Origin: Patagioenas fasciata
Taxonomy: Eukaryota; Chordata; Aves; Columbiformes; Columbidae
Assembly (NCBI RefSeq): GCF_037038585.1
Contig: NC_092526.1
Location: 6,224,001-6,288,000 of the forward strand
Reading direction: 5' to 3'
Length of the DNA: 64,000 bases
Under the pieces are notes generated by a model. It searched no databases, was not told the DNA's origin, and saw only the letters and a program-made list of their open reading frames with translations. Within the stretch, counting starts at the first letter, position 1. Each line of letters starts with the position of its first letter. The position numbers were made by a program, and so were the translations under genes. Below, one piece after another: positions 10,793 through 22,180 of this stretch.

Positions 10793-13424
10793 ACAAGATA
10801 CAGGGCAGTTCATTTCAACAGATGTTTCCACGCTAGAATTTTGTCAGCCTCCATCATACGGACAAATTGAAATCTCAATGTCTCCAGTCACAAAAAGCCT
10901 CTCGCTATGCACAGAATTCATTTTTCTTCTTATGCTATTTATAATTAAAGAATATTTCTCCTTTATGACATCCTACGTTTAGCTGAGTGTTTTTCCCCAT
11001 CACTGACTCTCCACGGTCTCAAGATGAGAATCTCTGTTCTCGTAACTAATCTACCATCTTTTTTAGGCAAGATTAAGACGAGCAGAGAGAGGACAGAGGT
11101 ATGGTCTGACGGTATTTATCAGTATCAGTTGTCAGTTTATGAAGCATTATGAGATGCACGTGTTCAGCTTTCACTGTTTGCACTGCTGGCAGACTGTATG
11201 ATTCCTTTTTATTGTCTTTTGGCTTTTTCCCTTAAAAACAAACAATCAATCTACTGTTCCCTGGAGAAGGTCAGGTAGTGTTTTTTACATCCAATAACAA
11301 GCCAAAAAGGAATCCATTCTGAGACACTCATTTTTACTCTGATGCTGATCATAACAACTGTACTTCTATGAGCAGTCATTCAGCCTGCTGTTGCTACTAA
11401 AGCATTATATGTTATTTGCTGTGTATAGTTAAATCATATTTTATGTTTTTTTTCCTTATGACAGTTTACTTTGTGCCCAGGCAAAAGTATTTTGGAGCCA
11501 GAGAAGACTGATAGTGTTGCATTCACCATCAGAGGGAACTACACACTTGTTTCTCCCCATCTAAGCAGGGAACAGCATCCAAGGAATATTTGGATCCCCC
11601 CCCCCCCAATTCCCAGGCAAGTCTCTGCTGAAGACACTTCTAATGAGGGCTTTCGAACAGTTAACTAAAATGGATTTAGATTTTTCAGCTGTTACGGCAG
11701 TTTCTAATATATGGCACTTTTTCTTTTTTCTTGAATGCCATGGTGATGTGAGTTTCCTGTTAAAGACTAAGGATGGAATAATTAAAAATGGCTAAGGGAC
11801 CTTGAAAGTCCTGTCTTTCTGAGAGTCAATAGGGGCTGTGCACAGTAATTAGTGGTTTTCAAATTCTGCTCTTAATATTTACCAAAGCAGAAAAGCTTTC
11901 CCTCAGTCAATCAAGGGCAGGACTGGCGAGCCAGTGACTGCTGACATAGTTGCCTTTAGCATGCTTTTCTTTATACATGATTTAATTAAATGCATTTTTG
12001 CAGAAGAATCAGTTGAAAATAATGTGTTGATTACAGGTTCATTTGAAAACATACCTATGAAAACCAGATTTGATTGCTAGCATTATAGGGTAGCTACTTC
12101 TTATCAATATGAAATATGAGATAGAGGACACAAAAATATGATTCATTAAAAGGGACAAAGACTCAAAGATTGCAAATTCAACTAGTTAAATCCTAACGAA
12201 CATGCTCATAACCAATCCTATTTTAGTATGACTTTAAAAAACAATACATGTTTTCATTGTACTTAGTAAAGAAGCCCTGCAAAGAGCATAGTTAGGCTTT
12301 GTATTTTATTCACTCCTTGTGAGTAGAGTGAAATGTCTGGCACAAACTAACACAGAGGAAGGAGAAAAATTTAACAGTAGGATCTCTTTTGTTACTAAAT
12401 TATTTCAGAAGTCTCAAAGTCAGGAACACTGGACACTAGAGGAGACAAGACACTAAGGAAACAAAAGGCAAAACAGTATTGTGGTAACAGAAAAGTGAAC
12501 AGGATTAATGTTTTCCATTCTCTTTAGTGTTTGTGTATGAGGCCAGCAAGTTAATGTAATCAAACTACAGAGAAAATCTCTTGATCTTTTGCTGTTACAT
12601 TTTACCTACCTGCCATGAGTCTTTCATTATTATTTTGTTAGAATAAATGATGTCCTGACTAGACTTTTATGAACGATGAAGTAAATAATTTTAAATAAGG
12701 AACTTTAATATATTTGTTCTTTACCTAGACGAAGGTCAATCACACTGTATTTTTTGACTCTGAAGATAAACAACCTTGTCAGGGGATGTCTAATTGCCAA
12801 CAAATACCATATGTGCTCACCGAGTTTGAAATATGCACCTGTTTTCATAAAGGTAACTCAAGCTCAGAGTCAAGTCTCCACTCACAGCCACATTTCGACT
12901 CTCTGGTAGAATTTGCCTGCCTGGCTCTTCTACGGGTTTGAATTACTGCTTGGATGAAATGAACTGATTCCGTTTCAACAGATGAACTAGAAATTCCAGC
13001 TGTGAAGGACTTCTGAAAGGTAACCAACCATTTTCTGACGCAGCAGACTCGGAGTGCTCAGATGCTCTCCCCGTACGGGGCAATGAGCTTCCACGAGCCA
13101 CTGAACGAGCTCCAGTAGAGGCTGAGCAAAGAGTGACACGTTTTTGCTTCCATCATATGGAAGATGTTGAATAGAACATGCTGAATGGCAGATGGTCCAT
13201 AACCAGATTGGTGTGTGGCAATGCCCACAAGGGCTAGGAATGCATCCAGGACAGATATAACTTGTTTATAGATGTACTTCAGTTTGGGACACTACTTTCT
13301 GCTGTTTCACTTGATCGACGCTGAATTTCAACATGTCATCATTAGCAATCGAAGTCGAAGTGTAACAGGTAACACTGTGCAAGTGAAAGCCTATTCAGTA
13401 AATATTTTAAAGCACTAATCGCAG
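10793..13424. other. Unique AT-rich DNA without a supportable gene
   Basis: Only simple runs stand out, including the C12 tract at 11596. Short chance frames are present. No splice-bounded coding exon was found. Confidence 0.5.
11596..11607. repeat. Poly(C) tract, 12 C
   Basis: Twelve consecutive C on the plus strand. The reverse strand is a G12 run, which could stall polymerases or pair as G-rich structure, but it is too short to claim a quadruplex by itself. Confidence 0.9.
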
Positions 13425-13634
13425 ACTGGTTGGGTTTGAAGGGACCTCTGGAGATCATCCAGTCCAACCCACCTACTAAAGCAGGTTCACCAGAGCAGAT
13501 CACACAGGAAGGTGTCCAGGCGGGTTTGAATGTCTCCAGAGAAGGAGACTCCACAGCCTCTCTGGGCAGCCTGGTCCAGGCTCTGGCACCTCACAGGAAA
13601 GAAGTTTCTCCTCATATTCAGATGGAATCTTTTA
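13425..13634 (-). mobile_element. CR1 LINE 3' fragment
   Basis: The plus strand reads as the reverse complement of the CR1 3' region: GGTTGGGTTTGAAGGGACCT, GATCATCCAGTCCAACCCA, CAGGAAGGTGTCCAGG, GGAGACTCCACAGCCTCTC and TGGGCAGCCTGGTCCAGG, in the usual order. CR1 is the dominant avian non-LTR retrotransposon. Copies are normally 5'-truncated, and this one keeps only about 200 bp, with no coding capacity. The octamer 3' tail is worn away. It is almost identical over about 95 bp to the copy at 41761, so both belong to one subfamily. Confidence 0.95.
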
Positions 13635-14785
13635 TCTTATATCACTAAGATGATTTTAAATTAAATATTCTTCTATATAGCAAGAGTTCCAGCACAAAGC
13701 TGGTCCTATAGCCACTTACATGCAAATGACATTTCCTCATCTCATTATCTAAGGCAGCTAATAGTTTCTGAAGATTTTAAATGGGCAACAGTCGAGTTGT
13801 GATCTTGCTTAACTTTAGGGGTAGAATGTGCAGTTACACTGGAACTGCACGAAAACAAGGCTGTAAATTCAAGTACATACATTTGGTCACCCTTTCATGT
13901 GCATAAATTTACTTTAATCTTGACAGTTCTTAACAGTATTAAGTTAAGGATCACCAGCTTGTATGGGGGCTGGTTCTCAAAATGCCATCAGGGAATAAAG
14001 ATACAAATCTTTGCTTTAGATTGCAGTATAATACTAGGGCACCGCTTTCTCACTACAGTGGGAGTATTTAAACCATGCCTTGTAATTACTTTTTCTTTGG
14101 TGTTACACACATGCACATGGTATTACTGGTATCTTCATACATTATTTCAGTTATTGCCAGTCACTCTGACATATTTATTTGCTGCACTTGATGTTTAAAA
14201 CAAATATTTACATAATTATGAATGGGGTAGCAAAATAGAGACTACATATAGACTGAAAATGAAATCATATTTATCTGATAAAGGTAGATCTCAGTGCTAA
14301 TATAATCCTGCTGCTGCATTTATGACAACTGAAAGAGTTTTACTGAAAAGGAAAAACAAAACTGCTCTCAAGCTGCTACTCTTGCATTGGCAGCAGCTCA
14401 GCAACAGCTATTTGAGACAGAAAAGTTTATTAAAAGTCAACTATTAACTTACATTGAAAATATCTTTTACAGTATCCACAATTCTTCTTATAAACATGTT
14501 CCACCATCTCACATTTACAACAGTTGCAGATTTTGGATGAAAGGCAATTAGAGAGGAGGTAGGACTAAGACCTGGATCCAGACTTGAACAACTGGAGGAG
14601 TTCATGGGTAAATGCAAATTGAAGAGAACTGCTGAGGATCTCCAAGTCCCCAAGACAGCCTCTTAAAAAGGTTAATGAGACACCTACACGCCAGCTGCTG
14701 CCCACACTCAGAGATGATGCCATCAAGCCTAAACTGGTTTTGCATCACCGAGCAGGTAAGACCAGTGCAGCCTAGATACACTGGT
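13635..14785. other. Unique DNA without a supportable gene
   Basis: Small chance frames only. A minus-strand donor-like AATGTAAGT occurs near 14446-14454 at the end of a 69-codon frame, and a plus-strand donor-like CAGGTAAGA at about 14753-14761. Neither has a convincing partner acceptor with an open frame. Confidence 0.45.
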
Positions 14786-14875
14786 TGAAGGAATATCTGA
14801 AGGTCATCTACTCCAGCCTGTGTGAAGCAGGATGATCATCAAGAACACATCAGGTCAGCCAGGGCCAAGTGAGAT
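14786..14875 (-). mobile_element. Possible diverged CR1 fragment
   Basis: The segment carrying GAAGGTCATCTACTCCAGCC, then GTGTGAAGCAGGATGATCAT and ACACATCAGGTCAGCCAGGG, resembles the antisense CR1 3' pattern (GATCATC.AGTCCAACC...GCAGG.TCA..AGA.CA). Spacing is conserved but identity is low. It may be an old CR1 copy or a chance likeness. Confidence 0.35.
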
Positions 14876-15659
14876 GGCTGGACATGAGAATGAACAGAAA
14901 TGTATTTCTGAGGGCTCCTGAGCCTGCTCAGAGGTGGCAAACAGAGCTGGTCTCTGGAGGATATCAGCCACATTAACGCAAGAACACGCACAAAGTGCCC
15001 AAAGGGCTCCACTTTCGCCAAGGAAATGTGAAGAAATCATTTTAGTCCCCACTTCAGGCTGAAAACACTTACATGTCCCAGTTGGGATCTCTCAGCAGAG
15101 CCTTAATGACCTGACCAGCACATTAGCTGTGGTCTAACGCAAATGACTCTATCCCGTCCTGGGGAGACTGTGCAGTCAACACCGGATTAATGAGAGCTGC
15201 CATACAGGAGAGAAAAACCCCAGGCTTCCAAGCCTATTCCACTCCTGTGTGCAAGACCTCAGCGTTACAGAAGACAGCTTAAGCCCCTTTCAATGAGCTA
15301 ACTGCAGCCTTTATGTAAATCCTGTGTTTTGCCCACTAACCAGCTACATTAAAATTTTAAAAAATGTAACGAGAAGGTGTTACATTAATTAGCAATTGCA
15401 TATGGACTGCACTTTCATTATCTGTACATCTTAGGCAGTCACAAGAAGATCTCTAGTGTATAACACACAGACAAAACCTGAAAGTATGCATTTATGCATC
15501 TTTATATTGTACTGTGTATATATAGAATCACTGTTTGCAGGTACCACATGCATTACAGCATTGAACAGAACTGCTATTACAAAATTCTAGTTTTGTAATT
15601 TACTTTTCTAGAAAATACTGCTATAAGCAATGTCCAGTTTTCATGCTGACTCTATGTTA
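14876..15659. other. Unique DNA, nothing recognised
   Basis: No repeat family or exon could be supported. Minus-strand frames of about 60 codons at 14839-15052 overlap in two frames and look like chance. Confidence 0.45.
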
Positions 15660-15785
15660 CCTCTGATTCTCCAGTTGTCTTAAGAAAGTCAAGTGACTGG
15701 TCCAAAATGACACAGCCATTCGGAGGCTCAGCTGGCAACTAGGGCTTGCCACACAGCCTCCCACAGGGCAATGACAGAAGATGAC
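15660..15785 (-). repeat. Second ancient MIR/L2-like remnant
   Basis: AAGTCAAGTGACTGGTCCAA, ATGACACAGCCATTCGGAGG and CTCAGCTGGCAACTAGGGCT follow the antisense order of the MIR/L2 tail (AAGTGACTTGCCCAAGGTCACACAG...GGCAGAGCTGGGA). Divergence is high, so the assignment rests on motif order and spacing. Confidence 0.5.
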
Positions 15786-15946
15786 AGTGAGATTGCCAGT
15801 TATTTTTCTCTATTAAAGCTTTATGATGTAGTATGTCTTATATTCTAGTCTTAATTTAGAAACCTTCTAGCCTGAGGCCGCTACACAGACTTAAGAGAGG
15901 AAATAACGCAGAAGTACTTGAAGTAAAGTACCTAACCCTTTGTCAT

Positions 15947-16475
15947 TGTGCTGGTTTTGGCTGGGGTATAGTTAACTTTCTTCCTAGTAGTGGGTAGAGT
16001 GCTGGGTTTTGGATGTAGTACCAGAAAAATGTTCATAACACTCTGATGTTTTGGTTCTTGCCAAGCAATGTTTATACCAACTCAAGGACTTTGCAGCCAG
16101 GAGGCTGCAGGTGCACAAGAAGCTGGGAGATGGCAAAGCCAGGACAGCTAACCCACAATGGCCAAAGGTATATTCCATACCATGTGATGTCATGCTCAGT
16201 ATATATCTGGCCGGGGGGCAAATGCTGCTGCTCAGGAACGACAGGCTATTGACGTCAAAGGCAGCAAACAGTTACACTATGCATCATTTGTTTTGTATAT
16301 TCCATTATTATTTTCTCTTCCTTTGCTGCCCTATTAAACTGTTCTTATCTCAATCCTTGAGGTTGTGGTTTTTTTCTCTCCCCTGTTTTGATTCACTCCC
16401 CCATCCTACTTGGAGGGGAGGAGATGAGCGAGTAGCTGCGTGGTCCTAGTTGCCAGCTGGGGTTAAACCATGATA
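15947..16475 (+). mobile_element. Solo LTR of an avian endogenous retrovirus
   Basis: The element opens with TGTGCTGGTTTTGGCTGG and closes with GGGGTTAAACCATGATA, the position of the usual terminal CA being mutated. The body follows an LTR type that is widespread in songbirds and other birds: an AAGAAGCTGGGAGATGGCAAAG block, a TATA-like CAGTATATAT at about 16197-16206, and an ATTAAA polyadenylation signal at 16333-16338. The 3' part holds the CTACTTGGAGGGGAGGAGATGAGCGAG segment. No retroviral internal region lies on either side, so it is a solo LTR left by recombination. Possible 5-bp flanks (GTCAT left, ATCGT right) differ by two transitions, so target-site duplication is only suggested. The 132-codon frame inside it is not a gene. 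Confidence 0.85.
16185..16338 (+). promoter_or_regulatory. LTR core promoter and polyadenylation signal
   Basis: Within the solo LTR, TGATGTCA (16185-16192) precedes the TATA-like element at about 16197-16206. A perfect CRE palindrome TGACGTCA lies at 16250-16257, and ATTAAA at 16333-16338 marks the R region end. The first CRE-like site looks like a CpG-decayed TGACGTCA. The order promoter, R and poly(A) signal gives transcription left to right on the plus strand. Whether the LTR is active cannot be seen. Confidence 0.5.
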
Positions 16476-19400
16476 ATCGTGCCCTACTTGTTACAGATGT
16501 ATTCGTTTTGTAGTCTTCCTGGTCTGAATTTTTAAAATGGGGTTATTGAGTTGGATGAAGCACTGCTGAACGGACTTTGAAAGCATACTGACAAAAAGAT
16601 GTAGGGCTGGAGTCTGTTTCCACAAAATCAGCAATAAAATCCTCATGACTTCACTAAGTGCAGGAGGTCAGGAATAACCCACTGCAGCAGCACACCGCCC
16701 ACTGCCATGACCCTTCTTCGCTGGGTCTGAAAGCCATTTTTTGAGGATGACAACTCTATCCTGGTTTTGCCATCAAATAAGGTCAGTCAGCGCCAATGGA
16801 GGCTAGAAGATCTGACACCAAGAACATCTAAATTTTTTGTAGGCTCATCACATTTTTCAAGTGCAAACACTGGGGCACTTTAGAAGTGAATTGCATATAA
16901 ACAGTTTAAATAAATTAAGACCTGTAGCTTATTGGTATCTTGGTATTTTTTAATGTAATTAATAGCATATGAAATGGATCGCTCTTTCTAAGACAGGTGA
17001 ACTATCAGAAAGAAGGTTGTTATCTACTACGAACCCTTTTTCTGTAACATGTTTGGTTTTCTGAAGGTCAACCACGCAGTGATGTGACTGTTGCAAATAT
17101 ACATATTTCTACAATGTGTTGTTATTGTAAGGATTCTATAAACACTCAACCTTTGGCTTTAAGTTTTGAAAAAAGTATTGTGTGTCCCCTACATTGATAC
17201 AGCAACTGTTCTATGTGGGAAACCAAAGAAGTAGGGATTTTTTGTTCATTGAAACTATAGGGTGAAATGACTTGTTTGGGAGGTTAAATCCCAGTTTGAG
17301 CTGCAAATCAAGTGAAACAAAGTAAAATTTCTCTTTGATGAGTCAGATTTAAGAATGTTGCTGTAATGAAGGTTAATTATGATGACAGAAATTACGGACA
17401 GAATTACGATAATTGAGAACTGTGTTGTGGCAGACATTAAGAGACCCCATATTTCTGTGGCTGTTAAATATTGCCATTAAAATCCTGATAATTACAAATA
17501 CTTAACAAAGGAAAGGTGAACATTTAGTAGAACCTTAACTTTTACTTTGTGATAACCCCGTTAAATTGCACACTGCATTACATGTTTAAGTCTTCCGTGA
17601 CTCAGACTGCTTGATGGCACAGTTGGTTTCCAACATCTCCATCTTATTGCTTAAGAAATAGATTTAACTGAAGAAAAAAAAAATAATTTGAAAAGAGAGA
17701 ATACTAAAATACTAGAAAATCTCTTGCACTTCAGCCCACTGCTCTAATCAAGCACAGGTCAGATATTTAAAGGTCTAATTCCCATAAAAGTTAAGCTTGT
17801 GACCCTGTTCTTTGTATTTTATGAGTTAAATTTCCCAGTTCCTGTATAGGCATCAAAATTTCATTTCCAGCTGAGCTTGTGGCTGTATGGTGGGCATTAA
17901 TTCCACTCTCTTTAGTGAGTTGTTTGGGTGATTTTTCTCTAAGCAAAGGAACTGCTTATGCTTTTTACTTTCAGAGACCTGCTTAGTTTCTTTTCCCTTG
18001 GATTACATGAAAAGCTGCTTTCTGATCATCCATGCAGAAATCAAGTGCATTGGAAGGTCATCCAAAGGCTATTTTCATACTGGGATACCCCAAGGTAATT
18101 AGGTAAGACTTGTTTAGTTCATTATTTAAGACAATTTGGAAATGAAGTGATTTGGGTCCTGGAACACAAAGAAGAAATATAATAAACAGTGAGAATATTC
18201 CTGTTAGAGCCAATTTAATGGAATTTACCACTTGACCAGCAAGTAGCTCCCATCATTTCAGGCACAGTATGGGCTCTGACCCTGTAAATACACAATCCTG
18301 GCAGCCCCAGTGAAGAAGTCATTGTGTCCATAACAACACGCTGCAGCGTGAAGTGTTTCGGCACCTCCTCAGCTCATCCTGGCGCTGCTGGGGACACAGA
18401 CCAGCTGTGCATGACTGTTCCTGTTTGTGTCACCACTATTTTAACTCCACATTACAAACTTTGTTTCCCTCGCAAAGAGCATCTGGTCTCGGAGTGACAT
18501 GTTTTTAATGTGCTGATTTATCATTGTCAGATACAGGGTTTTTATTGCTGAAATTTGAATATTGTATTTAAGGCACTTTTGTGATCACAGATGTTTTACA
18601 TATAAATGGCCTTATATTACAAAAAATATATATTCTGTACTTCTCAAGCAGTCTCATTCTCATGTGTTTTCCATTTTTATACCTTACTCTGTGTGGCTAA
18701 GTGGATGTGAACGGCTGTCTGCTTGGGATACCTGCAACCCAGGCTACAATGCTGCATAACAACCAATTCTTGATCACATACAGTCTGTGGTGCTTGAGGA
18801 AACACGCTGGAAACAGAGTTGGGTCCTGCCTATGGATTTCAGCTGTATCTGCATTTTGGGTGCCCCAGAACTCTGAGATTTCTGGGAGCTCCCACTAGAG
18901 ACAGGAATGCCAGGGGCTGCAAATGCACCAACATCTCTGTGCAGCCGCAGGCAAAGCACATTGCAAGTGAGCTGCTGACCCGGGGCCATCTCTGTGCTCC
19001 CCGAGATGCCATGGGTTTGCCTGGGCTGGTGGGCACTATCAGAGTGAAAACTGCAACAGCTCAATTCATGATCAAACAGTGGAAAAAAGCAGTATTATCA
19101 AAGTATGTTGACAGAGATATATGCCTGCGTTGAACTGTTTTACTATAGATGATTAAGGGCACTCATGTCAAAAGCTGTTTGGACTCCTTGTTCTTGCTAA
19201 AGGTTTTACCATATCCAATCAACAGGTTTGGTCCTAAAATCTTCTAGTTATTGTATAATATTTATAATCAGTTATTGCTCTCTTAGCATCATAATACAGG
19301 AACACAGACCTAAGCAAGTATTAAAACTTTCACTTTTGTTGACATCAGAAAAATTGCTTGCATCATGTTTCAGACTTTGAGTTTGTATAAAGTATTCATG

Positions 19401-19489
19401 AAGATACACGCCAGCTAACTCAATACCTGGCGTGACTCAGAAGTATGCACTGAAATGTGTGGTACTCAAATATAAGCGAGTCCCCAGGT
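16476..19489. other. Unique AT-rich DNA without a supportable gene
   Basis: Short chance frames only. A 15-base resemblance to a microRNA seed region at about 17644 was examined and rejected. A donor-like TTAGGTAAGAC occurs at about 18099-18109 without an open upstream exon. Confidence 0.5.
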
Positions 19490-19650
19490 ATTGTGTCAGA
19501 CCGTAATTGACTGAATATCATCAACTGAACAACCAGATTTCTCAAACTGCCTTTCGATGATCATTTCCAGCTGGTGAATGACCGCGTCACACTGCAATGG
19601 CCATCATAATTGTTCAATTAAGACAAAGATTAAGTACAACTTTATTTAGA
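19490..19650. promoter_or_regulatory. Motif-dense stretch, candidate conserved noncoding element
   Basis: This stretch combines CCGTAATTGACTGAATATCA, an E-box CAGCTG inside TTTCCAGCTGGTGAATGACC, unusual CpGs (TTTCGATGATC, GACCGCGTCAC), ATAATTGTTCAATTAAGACA and a TCF/LEF-like ACAAAG. Close packing of homeodomain, E-box and HMG-type sites, with retained CpGs in AT-rich DNA, is what vertebrate developmental enhancers tend to look like. No open frame explains it. Confidence 0.3.
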
Positions 19651-21406
19651 GTTTGTAGAGAGAGACTCCATGCTAAAAATGCTGTTTCCCCCTCCAGCTC
19701 CCACCCAGAAACACCATCAAGTCTGTGATGGGGTTTACTGCTCCTTCATGGGATCTTACTCCATGACAGCCAAACAGGCAGGAGCTGGGCTGCTGCATTC
19801 CTAGGGGTGGCCAATAGCTTGAGAAGGAAAAGGACGCAATACAGACCACAAAAAAGAGATGGAAGAGAGTCAGCAAATCTAATGAAGTACCTGCTCAAGA
19901 GGGGACAGGAACACAGAAGAGTAAAAATGTTAAAAGAAGGGAATAAGGTATTGCTGGTAAAGAGCATGCGTAATTAGGTTATCCCATGTAATCTTCAGAG
20001 AACACTGGAAATCCCAGGAGGAGGTAATTACACTACCAGACCAAGACTGGAGAGAGACTGCAGCAGACTGAAATTTCTGGAGAAATGATTCTTCAACAAA
20101 ATATTTATTCCTAATTGCGAGACAGGGTACTTCCTCCTGTCACCGGTATTTTCAACGAGACAATTGTAAAAATGTTAAATTAAATAGATATCTATCAGCA
20201 ACAGTTATTTCTACAAGTATCAAGATGATGCAGGAAATAACTTGTAAGTGCAATTCTAGGAGTTGCGAAATGCTAAAGCAACTTTTCCCAGAGCTGCTCC
20301 TCACAGCCTGGCTGCTTCCCAGAGCAAAGTAGTTGAAATAACACCACCATCTACTGGGCACCAGTTAATACAGCGAACACAGACGTACGAAGACATAAGT
20401 GTGTGCAGCTCCCAGACACGGCTTCTTTGTACGTACCAGAACACGCCTGGTGAGCCCTCATCATGTAATTCTTCATAGTTTTTTATTATTAATGTTGACT
20501 GATGCTTTTCTAGGCTGCGTTCTATGTAGATACAGGATACAAAACCAACTGCCTTGCATGGATGTACCTGAGTAGGGAAGCGGGGAATATTTTTCATCGC
20601 CTTTCTGTGCAGGTAGCAGCACCAGTACAGCAGCTGTGCCCCGTAAAAGATGTATTAATTTGATTTCCCTCGGGATTGATAGTATTTGTTCTTTCTGTTG
20701 CTAAGGTCACATGCAGTTGCACACATCAACCTGCAAAGCACAAACCCAGAAATAGCAACGTCCGCTGCCAGGTTGAGACGCCTGCCATGGGCAGATGTGG
20801 GGAACAGCGTGTGACAAAGAGCCAGAAATTACTCCTGCACTAAGTACAACCGCTGCAGAACTTCTTGCTGTTGGGGGGTATTAGACTTACTGTAGCCTCT
20901 TTCCAAGCTTATTCCTGATACAAATCATTTCCAGTAACAACGTGGGGTGCCTGTGATACACAGGTGATATTCTGCAAGAAACAGCTGAAAAGCCACAAGC
21001 CTATGTAGTCAGCTAACGTGGCTAAGGCACATCATTTTCTATAGCCTGAGGCACAAACAAGGATGATGTAGCTGGTATCGCATTGAGCATTTTTGTCCCC
21101 TCCCCCTCCCCCCCCAATGACCAGAGATTTGCTAACAATTGGATCAGCAGGAAACAGCTTTCAGAGGAGTCAGAAACAGGGCTAAAACATGCGTACATTG
21201 ATGCGGGGAGACAATCTCTTACTGTCCCTTAAATCAAGATGAGTCAGAGCCCTCGCAAGAAAAAACAATGAGATTTCTTCCTTCTGCAGAGGAAGAATCA
21301 CTGGAGTTACGCAAGACCCCCTCATTCCACCAGCCCTTGGAGTTTTTACAAAGTTATAAAAACTGTTAATGCCTTTAGCTATTTCAGACCCCTATAGGAT
21401 AAAAGC
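19651..21406. other. Unique DNA without a supportable gene
   Basis: Short frames on both strands lack recognisable motifs. A C-rich run lies at about 21098-21116. Nothing else recognised. Confidence 0.5.
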
Positions 21407-21424
21407 AAAAAAAAAAAAAAAAAA
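21407..21424. repeat. Poly(A) tract, 18 A
   Basis: A pure run of A. No SINE or processed-pseudogene body could be recognised immediately upstream, so it is recorded as a homopolymer. Confidence 0.9.
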
Positions 21425-22156
21425 GGGATTAAGTCATTAAATCTTGTGCTCCTGGTAGGTGCTGCTGAAATTTAAAATGCTTTTCCTTTTGGGAAGAAAT
21501 GGCCAGAGGAGATGCGACCTCCTCCCCGTGCTGTAAAGATGTGCCTGGAGGCAGGACACTGCCACATGCCATGAAACACTGCTGGGTGAGGATTGCAAGG
21601 CTGGATGAAGAACTTGGCCCCTTTATTATACATGGAGACCGGGGTTATAGTCATTAATGCAAGACTAAGGACAGGTACCAGCTTCAGCCAGGTCCTATAA
21701 TGGTATTGGCACAGGTATGGCTGCAGCATCTCTGCAGGGGCCAAGCCAGGGCTTTCTCACATAAAAATCAGTGCAACCACAGCTGAAAAGACTCACTGGG
21801 AATATTTAAGGGTTTTTTTTTCCAGGTGGCTATTAGATTAGATTAATATTAATGTATATTTTTTTCACAGCTGAATGGTGGTAAATCCCTAGCCTCAGAA
21901 ACCTACTTTCCCTTTCCCACAAAAAAAAGTATCCTTCCTTCTAATCTATTTATTCACTTATATTTACATATAAATGAAAATTAATAGCATCAGATAGCCA
22001 AGGTGCATTTTCTCCAACAGCCGCAGAAGCAACGGTAGATCTTGTGCATTTATTATGATTAAATATTATCGGTGTCTGTCACACATGACTGAAGCCATAC
22101 CAGGATTTGATTATCTATCTCGCACAGAAAGAACCTGGAAGACAATTTTTTATGCC

Positions 22157-22180
22157 TTTTTTTTTTTTTTAAAAAAAAAA
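22157..22180. repeat. T14-A10 self-complementary tract
   Basis: Fourteen T are followed directly by ten A. The junction makes a 20-bp perfect A/T palindrome that can fold back on itself or disfavour nucleosomes. Confidence 0.9.

Noticed and set aside
13430..13648. 72-codon and similar frames in the CR1 fragments (also 41627-41904 and 45724-46232)
   Set aside because: They coincide with 5'-truncated CR1 3' regions in antisense and have no coding meaning.
16051..16449. 132-codon frame on the plus strand
   Set aside because: It lies wholly inside the solo LTR, overlaps its promoter and poly(A) signal, and has no retroviral protein motif.
17640..17670. TTATTGCTTAAGAA, matching the start of a well-known brain microRNA
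   Set aside because: The match covers only the first 14 bases, the rest of the mature sequence differs, and the flanks do not form the expected precursor arm.
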